Shown in pieces: positions 35,336 to 48,082 of a stretch of DNA of 64,000 bases (positions are counted from its first letter, which is position 1; each line of letters starts with the position of its first letter). The stretch is from Fremontodendron californicum (taxonomy: Eukaryota > Streptophyta > Magnoliopsida > Malvales > Malvaceae). Location of the stretch: contig JAULJL010000039.1 of the NCBI GenBank assembly GCA_030761205.1, positions 1,312,001 to 1,376,000 of the forward strand, written 5' to 3'. Under the pieces are notes generated by a model. It was not told where the DNA came from and did no database searches. It worked only from the letters and a program-made list of their open reading frames with translations. Both the position numbers and the translations under genes were made by a program.

Positions 35336-37311
35336 ATTTTTTTAATTTTTTTTTCTTTTTTTTATTTACCATAAAAATACATATGTCACAACCTTAAGAG
35401 TTCATGTAGTTCATTTTATATTAGAGTTAGATAACAACGTCACATACTTATAAAATGAATTTCATTATAAATATACAAGACAATATATCATACTAAAATA
35501 AAACAAATCGATGTCTCCAAAAATCTCAAGAATTATACTCTACAAAAATTCCAAAGTCTTCAAAATTCAAATGATAAAACTTAATGCTATGTTTGGAAAT
35601 ATAAATTTAAAAATTTAGATTTAGATTTTATTTGCTATATAAATTATGAGAATGAAATGTATATATTATGTATAAATTAATTAAGATTCGATATGATTAT
35701 ATATTTGAAAAGTATAAAAACGTAAATTTTAAATTTACAAATAGTTATAGGTATTTCAAATTCACCACTAAATAGGCATCCAACAAATCTATAGATTTGA
35801 AAAATAATCATCAATGTTACTTTTACATATGTTTTATTATACTATTTTTAAAATTTAAATTCTCAAACGCAACTTAATCGAATAAGAAAAAATACAACTA
35901 ACTAACAAATCTTCTAGATCGAAAATCAAACACTCACTTCAAAGATAATACAAGACTAGGAACATCTGTTAAGCCTACTAACAGAAGCTATCACCAAATC
36001 TAAGCTCTGAGGATACAAATATCGAAATATGAAAAAGTAAAAAATATTAAAAGAATGACTACAACGACTCAAAAAGTAATTGATATCCCTTTAATTGAAT
36101 AAGCATGCTACAAAATATTTAAATTAAAATTCACCGATAATAATGAATCAGAAATAATTATGGGTAATCTTATACTCACAATATATTCATTTAAAAATCA
36201 GATTTTCAGATAAGAAAACTTAATAGAAATTCACAAACTTATCAATTTTTTTTTATCTCCAGTAACATGCTATGACTACACTTAATTTATGTGGTATAAG
36301 TTAGAATCAAAACAAAAATCACAATTAACGTTAGAAGCAACTTGATGGCTGCACTGATCAAAGCAAAAACCATTATTCTGAAATCGTGGCACGATACGAA
36401 ATGGATTTTTAATCGCAAAATACATGTCGACATGGTCAATATTTAACCTTCATTGACATAGTGAGAGCATAATCATACTAGGAGACGAAGCAAAATATAT
36501 TTTCAGATTACCCAAATATATAAATTAGTATTCATGTAATTTAAAAAACATCTCTCATATAAAGCCAATTTCAAATTTCTTTTCAAAATATATTATACAA
36601 TAGATTGTATTCACAAAGTTAAATAAATATATAGATATACTTGAATAAAATCACATGAATATTATTATCTAAATCAAATATGAATTCGGATAGTAATATT
36701 CAAATAGTAAATAAATAATAAACTGATTCATTTATCATATAAATTAAGTGAATTTATGTTTTACTATTTTAAAAATTATAGATATCCGATCCGTTATTAT
36801 CTTTATTAAATTATCTCCACAAACATATATCAACCTATTTCTTGCTAATAAGTCTTGTACTCTAGGAACATATATATCGAAAATATTTATCAAAATTCAA
36901 TAAAAGATACTATGTCACATTATTGAGCTTTTCATAATACTCTAGCCCAATGTCGCCGAGGGTATTACACGAAAAGTTCTAAGGTAAATTTTTTAAAGTA
37001 AGTTTAAAATAGGTTTCGTTACATATAAATATGATAAAATTATATATAAATATAATAAATTATATAAAATTGTCATGTTTATATATAATTTTTTTTACAT
37101 ATAAACATGACAAATTATATATATACATGACAATTATATATAAATATGACAAATATATCATATATTTATGTAATTTTTTTACATATAAATATAACATAAA
37201 TTACATAAAATATAATAAATTACATATATATATATATATATAATAGAATCTACTAAAAACTTATTTTAAATAGTTTCTTAAAAAATTTCGTATTACAGCA
37301 CCAAAATGTGG
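35336..37311. other. AT-rich intergenic sequence up to the large MULE
   Basis: No gene recognised. Near 36,660-36,800 there are remnants of the GGATATCCG family. Between about 36,960 and 37,300, partly inverted sequences (GTATTACACGAAAAGTT and AAATTTCGTATTACAG) enclose a TATAAATATGA-rich core and may be an old MITE. Confidence 0.4.
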
Positions 37312-37320
37312 AAAGAAATT
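37312..37320. repeat. Left target-site duplication of the 21-kb MULE
   Basis: AAAGAAATT, identical to 58347-58355. Nine bp is the hallmark size for Mutator-superfamily insertion. Confidence 0.9.
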
Positions 37321-38695
37321 GGGAAAATATGAGAAACATGCAATCAACAGTAACATTATTGTTAAAAGATACCATGAAAAAAGATTATTATTGAAAAGGA
37401 AATAGAAAATTTATAAATTTATAAAGAGGAAATCGTAATTACCATTTTATCCTTAGTGTTAGGTTAAGGGTTAAAGCCTATTTTGGCTTCCTTTTCTCTC
37501 CCGATTGGTTTCTTCTGTTTTGGCTTTCGTTTCTCCCCTTCCTAAGCAAACCATCTTGGATTTTGTCTGATTGTGTTCTTGAGTTTAGCTTCCATTTGGT
37601 CCCGATTTTTTGCTTCAAATTTTCTCTCTTTCTGTTCTTCACTCTTTATTTCGTCTCCTTCCTTTCTCTCTTTGCCTCATTTTTTTTTCATCTATTTCTT
37701 CCTCACTTTCTTTGCATTTTGGGTTTAGGCTGACTGAAACTAAAAGCTTAGACGACTGAAAATCGGAGGATAATCCTTACCCGAGTGAAACCTCCGAAAA
37801 TCTTCTCATATTCTTGGTCTTGAAGAGCTTTAGGTAAACTTCTTCCTCTTTGGATTTGTCATGGCATAATTTTATTTGATTTTTGAAATGTTTTCTTTAG
37901 ATTTCATACATTGTTTTTTATTTCTGCACCTATTTGTTTTCCTTGCAGCTAAATTATGCTCTAATATAATGGGATTTGGGTAGCATCAATTGAGTTCAAA
38001 CATGTGCATTGTGTCTGTAATATACAACATATGTTTATTTGGTTTATCAAGTTCTAGAAATCCTGAGTTATTGAAACTTCTGGAAGTCTGGTAGCGAAAT
38101 ATAAGTTATATTTTGATGTTAGGAATTTGTTTGGTAGCATTATTATTGAATGACTTGTATACTGACATAAATGTGTGGATGTTTTGTTAAAATTGCTTTG
38201 TTAAAATTGGTTTGTTAAAAGTGCTTTGTGACATAAATGTGTGAATGAGTTGCATACTGACATAAATTCGTTCTTGCTCCCGATTATTCTTTGTGAAATT
38301 CTGTTTTTTATGAGCCATTAGCCATTAGTAGGATTCTAGACATTATGACATAGAGTCCATAAGTTCCTCCTTTATGTTGGGGTTCAACTGGGATATTTCC
38401 CGACCATTTGCATTGTCAATTCTGTTAAAATAGTTTACCTTTTCATTTTGGACTTTGAACATAATAGCTGCAGTATTGAAAATGTACATATAATACATTG
38501 TTAATTGAATGGGATTTAGGATAGAATTGATTAGAGTTTTGAAAATGTACATATAATTCTGCCAAATGTATATATAATCAAAGTATGTAGCCTACGTTAT
38601 AACCATTTTTTTCTGCAACTAAGAGCTTCAAATTTTCTTATTTGTTTAAGTCTCTTTTATAAATAAACAACATCGTTTCTTTAGCATTTTCTTTT
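37321..38695 (+). repeat. Outer left end of MULE: TIR plus 1.37-kb duplicated segment, copy 1
   Basis: The first roughly 150 bp are the terminal inverted repeat. The whole segment recurs at 40858-42200 with high identity, ending in both copies near AAGTCTCTTTTA and AACAACATC. It contains a pyrimidine-rich leader-like stretch (37,490-37,720) with a donor-like TTTAG/GTAAAC, perhaps an element promoter and untranslated leader. Confidence 0.85.
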
Positions 38696-38762
38696 CATTG
38701 GTGCTCATTGGTGCTCATGTATTTATACTTTAATCCAACGTTTTACCTTTCATTTTTATTAG

Positions 38763-38838
38763 AAATATCTTGAGGAAAAGGTTGGCCCACAAAAGCGACT
38801 TCTATTTGCTCAAACTAATATAGGAAAAGGTTTCCATG
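38763..38838 (+). pseudogene. Exon-like fragment, possibly captured host sequence
   Basis: 76 bp flanked by ATTAG and GTAAGT splice signals. It is open in one frame (EEKVGPQKRLLFAQTNIGKG). A diverged partial repeat of its end (AAAAAGGTTTCTATGGTAA) follows at about 38,902. I do not recognise the protein. It lies in the outer part of the MULE. Confidence 0.3.
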
Positions 38839-39244
38839 GTAAGTGAAATTCAACAATTAACTCAATTCCCATGTTTCAATTATTTTATTTTGTAATATAG
38901 AAAAAGGTTTCTATGGTAATTGAAAAACGTTGGCTACATTGCTTTATAATTTAAAGTAATACATAAGCCATGTTTTAATTATTTTATTTTGTATAATTTC
39001 TAAGAATATATGCAAACTCATAGAGAACCAATCATATGCATTATGTTATTTATTTTTTAGCAAACTTTATCTGTTATGTAAATGTAAACCTCTTGTATTG
39101 TTATTTTTAGTGAATGGTGGTATTATTTTGTAACTTTTAGAAACAATACTTCATGGAATCTTCCTCTAAGATAAGGTAGAATTCCTAACATATGGAACAG
39201 AATTCCTAATACATTGTGAATATCTTGCTCAAATTTTTTAGTAT

Positions 39245-39560
39245 TTTGGGGCGCCGCGGCGTCGTGTTTCTGCCCTATTTAAAATTTTTTACACTGCCAC
39301 GGCGCCCAGTAAACTGCCCACTTTAATAATTTTTTAGGGCGCCGCGGCGCCAAATTTCTGTCTTTCAAATGTTTTTTGGAGTTGCGGCGAGGAGCCACGG
39401 CAATAAGTTCCTGCCCATTTTAATAATTTTTTAGGGCACCGCGGCACACCGCCGCGACACCAACTTTCTGTCTTTAAAAGTTTTTTTGGTGCCGCGGCTC
39501 TAGGTTATTGTCCATTTTGATAATTTTAGGGCATCGGCGTCGCGGCTCCAATTTTTGTTT
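39245..39560. repeat. GC-rich CCGCGG palindrome array, short copy
   Basis: Four to five degenerate units of GGCGCCGCGGCG followed by TTTCTG(T/C)C and an AT spacer. Related to the longer array at 48,660-49,620. Sharply more GC-rich than its surroundings. Confidence 0.75.
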
Positions 39561-40797
39561 TTTTAATAAACCTGCAAAAAATATAAAAAAATAAATAAAA
39601 TTAGTAAAATAAAGTTGAAATCAAATATAAAATAAAATGTAAATATTGTTTTGCCTAAATGTACATATAAGTTTGCAGGAATGTACATATTGTCTTGTGG
39701 CCATGTACATATAAGTTATATTTTTTAAGAATTTTTTTATTAAAATTGATGTTCTATACGTCATTTAAATGTATTGGAGATTAATTCCCAGTTGATTTAG
39801 AGTTGAATTTAGGAGAAAGTAAAAATGTACATATTATTTTGCCTAAATGTACATATAAGTATACAGAGCGTTTGCTATAACTATATTGACATTCCAGCGA
39901 ATTAAATGATAAATGAAGGTTGGTGGTGTTAAGAATAGGAGTTTCTGCTGTAGAATTCAATAATTTAGATGCATTTTTGTCTGTTTAGTTTCTTCCATTT
40001 TATAATTTTCAGCTGTGTACCCTTTGTTATGAATTATTTTGTACTTAATAAATTGTCAATTTGGTTTACATGTATGATTTCTTAACCTTCAGTTGTATCC
40101 CTTATTTAGTTGATGAGAGGCTACTGAGTTTGATTTGTTATATTTTCCATGCACATGGTTTCCTTACACCAAACTTGGTTATTATGGGCAGGTTTGGATA
40201 TGTATAAGCAGATATTTGTAAGAGTCTATGAACATATATTTGCAATTTGACATTTTTACTTAATCATAAGTTATAGAACTGATAAACCATTTACTTAAAC
40301 TGCTTTTAAAATGAATTTGAAAGCTTTGATATTTGTTTAACGTCATGATAGTGTTTGTGCCTCTATTTAATTGGAATGATATTCATGCTTGTTGATTGCT
40401 TTCTTGCTTGCATATACAAGACTGAAGAAATTGTCAGTATAAAGAAGTACATATAGTTGGCAAGAATGTACATATAGTTATGCTACATGTACATATTGTT
40501 ATGCTATATGTACATATTGTTATGCTATATGTACATTTAAGTGGGCTTATTTTGTTGAAGCATTTCTTATAAATTGTGTTAGTTTAAAGTCGTTTTAAAT
40601 GACAAAAACGATAACGACATTGATTATGTTTAAGAGTTTGGCTTTTGGCCTTAGGGAGCAAGAGTGTTTTAATTTACTAGTCTTAGTCATTTGGTATGAA
40701 TCATTATATTTTTGTTACTTTGGTAAATTTAAATAGATGGAAGTCTTTAGAGCCTAATTTGTATTGGGGTTTAGAGTAGATTTTTTGAGTAGGGTGA

Positions 40798-40925
40798 ATT
40801 TGAAAAACAACCAGTGTAATAGGATTTTTTTAATGGATACCATTGATAAAGATTATTGGGGTAATATGAGAAACATGCAGTGTAATAGGAATTATGTTAA
40901 AAGATACGAATGAAATAAATTATTT
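40798..40925 (+). repeat. Internal MULE terminus, tandemly repeated
   Basis: GGTAATATGAGAAACATG begins at about 40860 and matches the outer TIR. The 60 bp before it (from about 40,798, AACAACCAGTGTAATAGGA) look like a second, more decayed copy of the same terminal segment. Confidence 0.65.
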
Positions 40926-42200
40926 TTGAAAAGGAAATAGAAAATTTAAAAATTGATAAAGAGGAAATCGTAATTACCATTTTATGAGTAGTGTTAGGTT
41001 AAAAAACAAAGTCAATTTTGGCTTCTTTTCTCTCCCGATTTGATAATTCTGTTTTTCTCTGTTTTGGCTTTTGTCTCTGATTGTGTTCTTGAGTTTAGCT
41101 TCCACTTGGGTCCCGAATTTTTGCTTCAGTTTTTCTCTCATTCTGTTCTTCACTCTTTATTTCGTGTCCTTCCTTTCTCCCTTTGCCTCATTTTTTTTCA
41201 TCTATTTCTTCCTCACTTTCTTTGCATTTTCGGTTTAGGGTGACTGAAACTAAAACCTTAGGCGACTCAAAATCGGAGGATAATCCTTACCCGAGTGAAA
41301 CCTCAGAAAATCTTCTCATATTCTTGGTCCTGAAGAGCTTTAGGTAAACTCCTTCCTCTTTGGATTTGTCATGGCATAATTTTATTTGATTTTTGAAATG
41401 TTTTGTTTAGATTTCATACATTGTTTTATATTCCTGCACGTATTTGTTTTCCTTGCAGCTAAATTATGCTCTAATGTAATGGGATTTGGGTAGCATCAAT
41501 TGAGTTCAAACATGTGCATTGTGTCTGTAATATACAGCGTATGTTTATTTGGTTTATCAAGTTCTAGAAATCCTGTGTTATTGAAACTTCTGGAAGTCTG
41601 GTAGCGAAATATAAGTTATATTTTGATGTCAGGAATTTGTTTGGTAGCATTATTATTGAATGACTTGTATACTGACATAAATGTGTGGATGTTTTGTTAA
41701 AATTGCTTTGTTAAAACTGGTTTGTTAAAAGTGCTTTGTGACATAAATGTGTGAATGAGTTGCATACTGACATAAATTCGTTCTTGCTCCCGATTATTCT
41801 TTGCGAAATTCTATTTTTTATGAGCCATTGGCCATTAGTAGGATTCTAGACATTATGACATAGAGTCCATAAGTTCCTCCTTTATGTTGGGGTTCAACTG
41901 CGATATTTCCCGACCATTTGCATTGTCAATTCTGTTTTTGTTCACCTTTTCATTTCGGACTTTGAACATAATAGCTGCAGTATTGAAAATATACATATAA
42001 TACATTGTTAATTGATTCGGATTTAGGATAGAATTGATTAGAGTTTTGAAAATGTACATATAATTCTGCCAAATGTACATATAATCAAAGTATGTAGCCT
42101 ACGTTATAACCATTTTTTTGCTGCAACTAAGATCTTCAAATTTTCTTATTTGTTTAAGTCTCTTTTAAAAAGAAACAACATCCTTTCTTTAGCATTTGCT
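40858..42200 (+). repeat. Inner copy of the 1.35-kb MULE left-end segment
   Basis: Near-identical direct repeat of 37321-38695, including the terminal repeat and leader-like stretch. The differences are scattered substitutions and short indels. Confidence 0.85.
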
Positions 42201-42572
42201 TTTGTGTTTGTATTGAAGTTTTATGTACATTCTGTCAATTTCTTATGTACACAGAACTGGACCTTTTTTTTGTTTTTAATAATTTCTTAGTGAAGCTATT
42301 ATTTTACAGTTGTTTTAAACGATTTCGAGATTAAACGGAGGATTATAGTTAGGGTTTTGGTGTTTGTCTAAGTAATAGTATAAGTAGAATACTTAGATGA
42401 TTTTATGGTTTGGAAACACATAAGAGCTTAATTGATTGAGATTTAGAAAGAAATTGTCAGTAATATGAAAATGTACATATACTTTTGCGGAATGTACATA
42501 TGGTTATGCTATATGTACGTACTGTTATAGTTCTATGTACATATAAGTGGGCTTATTTTGTTGCAAGGTCAC

Positions 42573-42729
42573 CTGTATTAACAGCAGGAGCACTCAAAGT
42601 TATTGGAGTAGATCCTTTTTCTGCCGTTACATCAATATTTTGTACTTGCACTGCATGCTCCTTTGATACATCACTATCCTGTTTCTTTCTCAACTCTGCT
42701 ACTTCACTAGGGATCTGCCAACTACTAAT
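42573..42729 (-). pseudogene. Exon-like fragment, possibly captured host sequence
   Basis: 157 bp on the minus strand, preceded by a good acceptor (TTTTTTTCAATCAG) and followed by CAG/GTGACC. The open frame gives SSWQIPSEVAELRKKQDSD followed by about 30 more residues rich in V, T and S. It interrupts sequence otherwise shared with the outer element (compare GTGGGCTTATTTTGTTG at 40,540 and 42,548). The parent gene is not recognised. Confidence 0.4.
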
Positions 42730-44118
42730 CTGATTGAAAAAAACACAACAAAAAGAAGGGAAAAATATCAATAACTAGGAAATATAAATAACTTCAATGA
42801 GCATTTGTTAACTATGTTCAATATTTGTATCCTTGTAAGTTTCCTCATCTCCTAAAAGGTGAAAATAAGCAGAGCATTGATAGGATTAAATTTCATACAT
42901 TTTATAAGCCTCATTTACTAAAGTTTTAAGTCTATTTTGATATCAAGTTCTTAAAGCAAAACTGTGAGATTTATGACATTTTTCATAATGAATAACCATT
43001 AAAGTGTTAATCTATAGTTAGATTATAACCTTATACTTCCTCTTATTAAAGGCACATGATTTGTTAACTGAAGTTTCTTTTATATTACATTTTTAGATAT
43101 TGATTTGAACAATTAGATGAGGTTCCTGAAGAACTTGTCATTGTTGATTGCATTTCTTTCTTATTCCCCTGAGGTTCTTCGCTACAGTATATTAGGGTTA
43201 CTCTTTAAGGTACAGGAACAACAACAAGAACTGCATCCTATTCTTCCCAATTGCAGCAATACACTACCCTTTTTGTTAAACCATTAAAAACCTAAATCCT
43301 CCAGAGTTTTCCAGAGCAATTCGCTCTAACTATATCGATATAGCCCTGGTTCTTCTGTTTCTCTAAAACTTACAGCAACCACAATCCTCAATTGCAGCAA
43401 CTTCTTAGTTCTTAAAGCCCTACAAGTGCAAATAAAATTCTAGCATTTCTCTTTCTCATTTAACCATAAGCAATAAAATCTCTCATACTTTCGAATTCTG
43501 ACCCACTGGATTTCATAAACAACTCTTTCATATCCTAAAGCAGTGAATGTAATTTATACCACCATTAAGAGTATACATTTCTGCTTCTGGTGGGCTATAC
43601 TCTCAAATATGCCTTTCAGCTTTGGAGAAACACTCCTAAGACACTTATTAGTCCCACTCCCACCCTGGTGGGCTGCACTGCAGTGCAATGCAACCAAACC
43701 AATCCTTTGGACAAACAGTCCTCACAAATTGGTTGTAGTAGATTGATTAGGTTGATTACCCACCATATTAACTGTTGAATGTTATTTGTTGTATTCAGCA
43801 AAAGATGTAGGCTTCTGAGAGCCATTATTTTGTTGTAATAAACTAATGCAATGCATATTTCCCTGTGAAATTCCGAAAACAAGATTGTTGACTGTGAAAA
43901 GTGAGAAACTGCAATTTTCAGTTTGCACATGCATACACAATTCAGGTTTTATTTCATTTTGGGTCAAAATAAAAGGGAGGGATAGACGTTTTCTTACAAT
44001 TTCTTTGCAATTTCACCTACATTTGTTTATTATTTATAGCAGAATGTTAACTTTTTAGCTATATATTTTTGGGTTATCAGCTTTATTTGTGACACATACA
44101 AATTTCGGGGAAGAACAA
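42730..44118. other. MULE interior without recognised gene
   Basis: AT-rich sequence upstream of the Ulp1-like gene, presumably holding its promoter. A short GC-richer patch near 43,650-43,700 (CCACCCTGGTGGGCTGCACTG) contains a small inverted repeat. Confidence 0.4.
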
Positions 44119-47100
44119 ATGGAACGACGTCATAGTTCACGCCATATTGCAAGAAAAAATAAAAGTCTTGAGGTAAATTATTTTTCTTTCATTCGACTTT
44201 TTTTTTTTAATGATAATATAAATTATTGGTAGATTGAACGTAATCTATTCATTACGAAATTGCAGTGTGATGTTCAATTGCGCACAAGATGTAGCCCTAG
44301 TAAATTGGTTAGGGTTATGAACGAAGTGGTTAGGGGTGATGTTAGGAAGGAAAATGCCGTGCGAGAGATAGGTTTTGGTGGGTTTCTAAGTTTGAGTTGT
44401 ACAATTTTGCGTCACCATCTATGTGAGTGGCTTATTAAACAATGTGAGCCATTAAATTGTGTTTTAAGATGGTGTAACCATATCTTAGCTATTAAAGATA
44501 CAGATGTAGGTTTAGTGTTTGGTGTTCCATGTACAGGAGAAGAGGTTAGAGTAGATGTTGTAAATGAAAATGATGAGATAAAGGGTTGGTGTGATAGATT
44601 TTTAAGGGTTTGTTCATTGAAAGAAGTAGAGCTCTTGTTACATAATGTAACAGATATAGATGATTGGAAAAGGTTGTTCGTCTTGTTTGTTATCGGTACT
44701 GTTATGGCGCCTTCTAGTAGGCCTGAAGTCAATAGAAAGTTAGTTACCACGATTTATAATTCATCCCAAATTCGTTCCTACAATTGGGGTGGGTTTACAC
44801 TTAAGCAGTTGATGAATGGCATTAGAAGGTACAACGGCAGGCAAGATACAACATACATTACAGGCTCCTTACTCTTCCTTCAGGTAAATATGTATTATAT
44901 TGTTTGATTCTTTTTTCAATGTCTTTTACTAATAAGTAAAAAAAAATAGTGATTATATTTATTATCCTATTGTTAATATAGAACATTTTGGATAGATGTT
45001 TTATTTGGATAGAGTTATCCCATCCGAACGTTTTGTTGTTCGTGCAATGCCCCGATTAATGGGATGGGATGATGCGTCCGTGAAGAAGCGCCTAGAAGTT
45101 GAGGAAGAGTTAGGGGGGTATGGGTTAGGGGAGGTAAGTAATGTTTGATTCATGCTTGTATTTATTTATATCAATACTCTTTGCGCATTCTAATTTATAA
45201 ATAGATTATTAGTTCGTATTAAAAAATGTTATTGAAATCTAGTTCTGTATGTAGGTTGTAAGTGACATTGATCCCCCTATGGATCAGTGTTTTGGAGAAG
45301 TTTCAACCATGCAGCTTGATCCAGAGGCAATGGTATGTCGACATTTTGTCATTGAAATTCATCTAATACTGTATTACCTTTCATAGCCTTTAAAATTGTT
45401 GCAACAGAATCCATAAATATTTAAAATTTAGAATTATGTGTTTAGGCTTTATTTGAAAGGATCAAAGGCCGTACGGAGAGGATGATTAAGTGGAATCAAG
45501 AAATGGTCCAGCTTCATAAAGACAATGTTCTTGATTTCATGGCATTGGCGAAGTTGTCTCCAGCACATGTCAATGCTCAAATGGGAGATCAGTTCGATGA
45601 TTTCACTAGAAGGATGGAGAATGTGGAGAATGAAGCTTCTCCATCATCTATGTTTAGGCCATTTGCAAAAGGCTCAACTTCACAGACAACTGCACCTCTA
45701 TCAAATTTTCAAGTGGAAGAATGTAATGTTCCTTCCAATCTTGAATTTGAAGATGGAGTGGAATTTGTAGAGGAAATTCGTGGAAATCGAAAGAGGGAAA
45801 TACATGATTCCCCTGTTATTAGGAGATCTCCACGAATTCCTAGAAAAATTACGACTTCTATGAATCTTCAATCACCATTCTATGTTAATTGGCCAATTGC
45901 GACATTGAAGAAAGTAGAAAAAGCTGTTGTTAATTATGCTTGGGATGAAAATGCAAATCATGAGTAAGTTACACAATCCAATTGACTCTCAACTTTTTAC
46001 ATAACATTATTGTGACGAGAATGCGATATTTGAACTATGTTTATTAATGATGTAGGGAAATATTGTCCGCAATGCATGGTTGGTCATTGACGAGGTCGGA
46101 CATACTCTCTTTAGCCGGTTCCAATTGGGTGAATAACATGGTATAATGAAGTTCGTTAATTACACATTTGCATTAACGCTTTTATCGTATGGTATCGTAA
46201 TTAATACTTCTTTGGAGTATGGCAGGTTGTAGAGATGTATGTTCGTGTAATTAACGCCACCAAAATGTATATCGGTAGGAAATCGATTGGAACTCGTGTT
46301 GTTTTGAGTTCACAATTTGCGGTATTAATTTTTATCCCTCCTAATTACATCTCTATAAAAAAAGTTTAATTCTTATTGTATGTTGATTAAGATTATAAGT
46401 ATATAGTATAGGTTATTAATGAAATGTGGCCGTTCAATGTAGTCTAACATCGTTAATTACAAGTTTGGGAGGAAGACAACTGATGAAGTCGCCAATGATT
46501 TTGCTAATTATCTTGCAAATGAACCGAATAATGCTGATATTATGCAAGCTCAACTGGTATGCGTACATATATGCTTATTTTTATCGATATTCACATTAGT
46601 ATAAGATGTATATATATATATATATTTGAAGTTGTTATTTCTGATTTCTCATTAATAATCAATTCATCCTTTTTAGATTTGCTTACCCTTATGTGCAAAT
46701 AATCATTGGGTTGCATATTGCGTGAATACGGTGTCTGGTGAGATCGAAATCATCGACTCAAGAAGGTCGTCGTTTGGGCGTCTGCATGTTGGTTTCCCGA
46801 AACGTTTGGTAATCTTTAACTCATATTCTCAACTACCTTGTTCGTAGTGGAATATTTGTGTGACATGCTTCAAATTGTGTTTTCAGGTTAAAGTGTTTTC
46901 AGCATTATTACGTGCTTGGAATCATCCTGCTGCAGATGCAATGAAAGAGTTGAAGGAAAACCGTGTACAATTTGATTGGCAATCAGATGACGAGTAATCT
47001 CTTAATTTTAATTCATTTAAGAGTTATACATGTTTCTTTAGTTATCAGTACTATTGATGCAATAGATTTTCTCATTTGTCTTACAGTTCATCTGATTGCG

Positions 47101-47349
47101 GGGTATTTTTAATTAAGCACTTACAATCCTGGTTTGGCCGAATCAGTCCACCGCTTAATCGGGTGAATGTCATATAAATCACTTCTTTTTCCTCTAACAC
47201 TAATGCAGAGAATTTTAATGAGTGTACATAATTTTTTTTAGGATGATGCGAAGAAGTACCGTTTGCAGCTCGCCGCCCAGTTGATTTTGGATACAAGAAA
47301 TACAGAAAAAGAGCAAGTTCTGAGCAAGTCCAGGCTTTGTGGATTCTAA
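44119..47349 (+). CDS. Ulp1-like C48 cysteine protease of a MULE
   Basis: Twelve exons with agreeing phases: 44119-44172, 44266-44883, 44996-45133, 45255-45332, 45446-45963, 46056-46140, 46226-46321, 46443-46556, 46677-46808, 46887-46993, 47087-47162 and 47242-47349, giving 707 aa. The N-terminal half resembles the plant transposon domain found with ULP genes (FGVPCTGEEVRVD, LLHNVTDIDDWKRLFVLFVI). A variable linker follows (residues about 300-460, with RRSPRIPRK). The C-terminal peptidase has H577 in ANNHWVAYC, D594 in IEIIDSRRS and C651 in SSDCGVFLIKHL, a complete catalytic triad. Ulp1-family enzymes cleave SUMO from proteins; whether this one does so is unknown. Exon 8 uses the acceptor at 46442; an earlier AG gives a stop. 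The C-terminus ends in a 32-bp duplicated segment. The gene looks functional. Confidence 0.85.
47302..47333 (+). repeat. 32-bp direct repeat, copy 1 (in last Ulp1 exon)
   Basis: ACAGAAAAAGAGCAAGTTCT... repeated exactly at 47391-47422, 57 bp apart. Confidence 0.95.
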
Positions 47350-47377
47350 AAATTGTTTTCTGCACTTTCATGATTGT

Positions 47378-48082
47378 TTATGTTGTTTTAACAGAAAAAG
47401 AGCAAGTTCTGAGCAAGTCCAGCCGCCGTGTTGTTCTAACACTATGCATTACGGCCCTGTAGATAAGCTGGCCAATGTCAATCGATTTGCCTGTAGTAAT
47501 AGCATAAAGAAGAATTGCTCTATCTTTGGTGACATCGCTAACATGCTTACATGGAAGCATTTTCGCCGCTATAAAATGCATCCACACCTTAACCTCTTTA
47601 TCCAGAGTGTTGGCCTTGAACGAAACAAGCTCCCCTTTCGATATTTTCCAAGTAGTCCCCTGTGGGCATAAATGTGTTGTGACTACAGTCATGTCAATGT
47701 GGCCATTCAAATACCGACTCAAGTCATCATCCACAATATTCGGTGTCTGGTAATATTGATTAATTGTCTGCGGATCAAACGGTACTTCACATCCTCGGAC
47801 GAAAATCGTATCACCACTGGCTTCGGCTGCATTAGCATAAAATTCTCTAACCACCGGTAGCATTGCGGATTGAGGTGGAGCACAAAATTTCTGCCAATTG
47901 CGCGAATTAATTACATCTTGATACTCACGATGACGCGGATCAAGATTCAACCCCCTCTCTGGAATAGGGCTTTTTTGGAGGAGAGATTGGGTATGTCGTA
48001 ATACTGCCGCTTCCGACACGAACTTAGTAATATCAAAAGTTCTATTAGTACTGCTACCCTTGAGTTTCTTCTTCAATCCCAT
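47378..48082 (-). CDS. Putative plant transposon protein domain (PF20167-like), 3'-truncated
   Basis: 234 aa from the ATG at 48082 (MGLKKKLKGSSTNR); the open frame extends upstream without ATG. Motifs typical of this transposon-associated domain: LPVVREFYANAAEASGD, VFVRGCEVPFDPQTINQYYQ and WMHFIAAKMLPC. Homology-like sequence stops after VMHSVRTTRR. The last residues (LDLLRTCSFSVKTT) come from antisense of the duplicated Ulp1 exon segment, so the original 3' end was lost. Tail-to-tail with the Ulp1-like gene, 28 bp apart. A possible leader intron begins at the donor TTCAA/GTAAGT near 48,378. Function unknown. Confidence 0.7.
   Translation of the reverse strand: MGLKKKLKGSSTNRTFDITKFVSEAAVLRHTQSLLQKSPIPERGLNLDPRHREYQDVINSRNWQKFCAPPQSAMLPVVREFYANAAEASGDTIFVRGCEVPFDPQTINQYYQTPNIVDDDLSRYLNGHIDMTVVTTHLCPQGTTWKISKGELVSFKANTLDKEVKVWMHFIAAKMLPCKHVSDVTKDRAILLYAITTGKSIDIGQLIYRAVMHSVRTTRRLDLLRTCSFSVKTT
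47391..47422 (+). repeat. 32-bp direct repeat, copy 2 (at junction with minus-strand gene)
   Basis: Preceded by an acceptor-like TGTTTTAACAG. It supplies the last residues of the minus-strand transposon-domain gene in antisense, marking a rearrangement junction. Confidence 0.9.
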
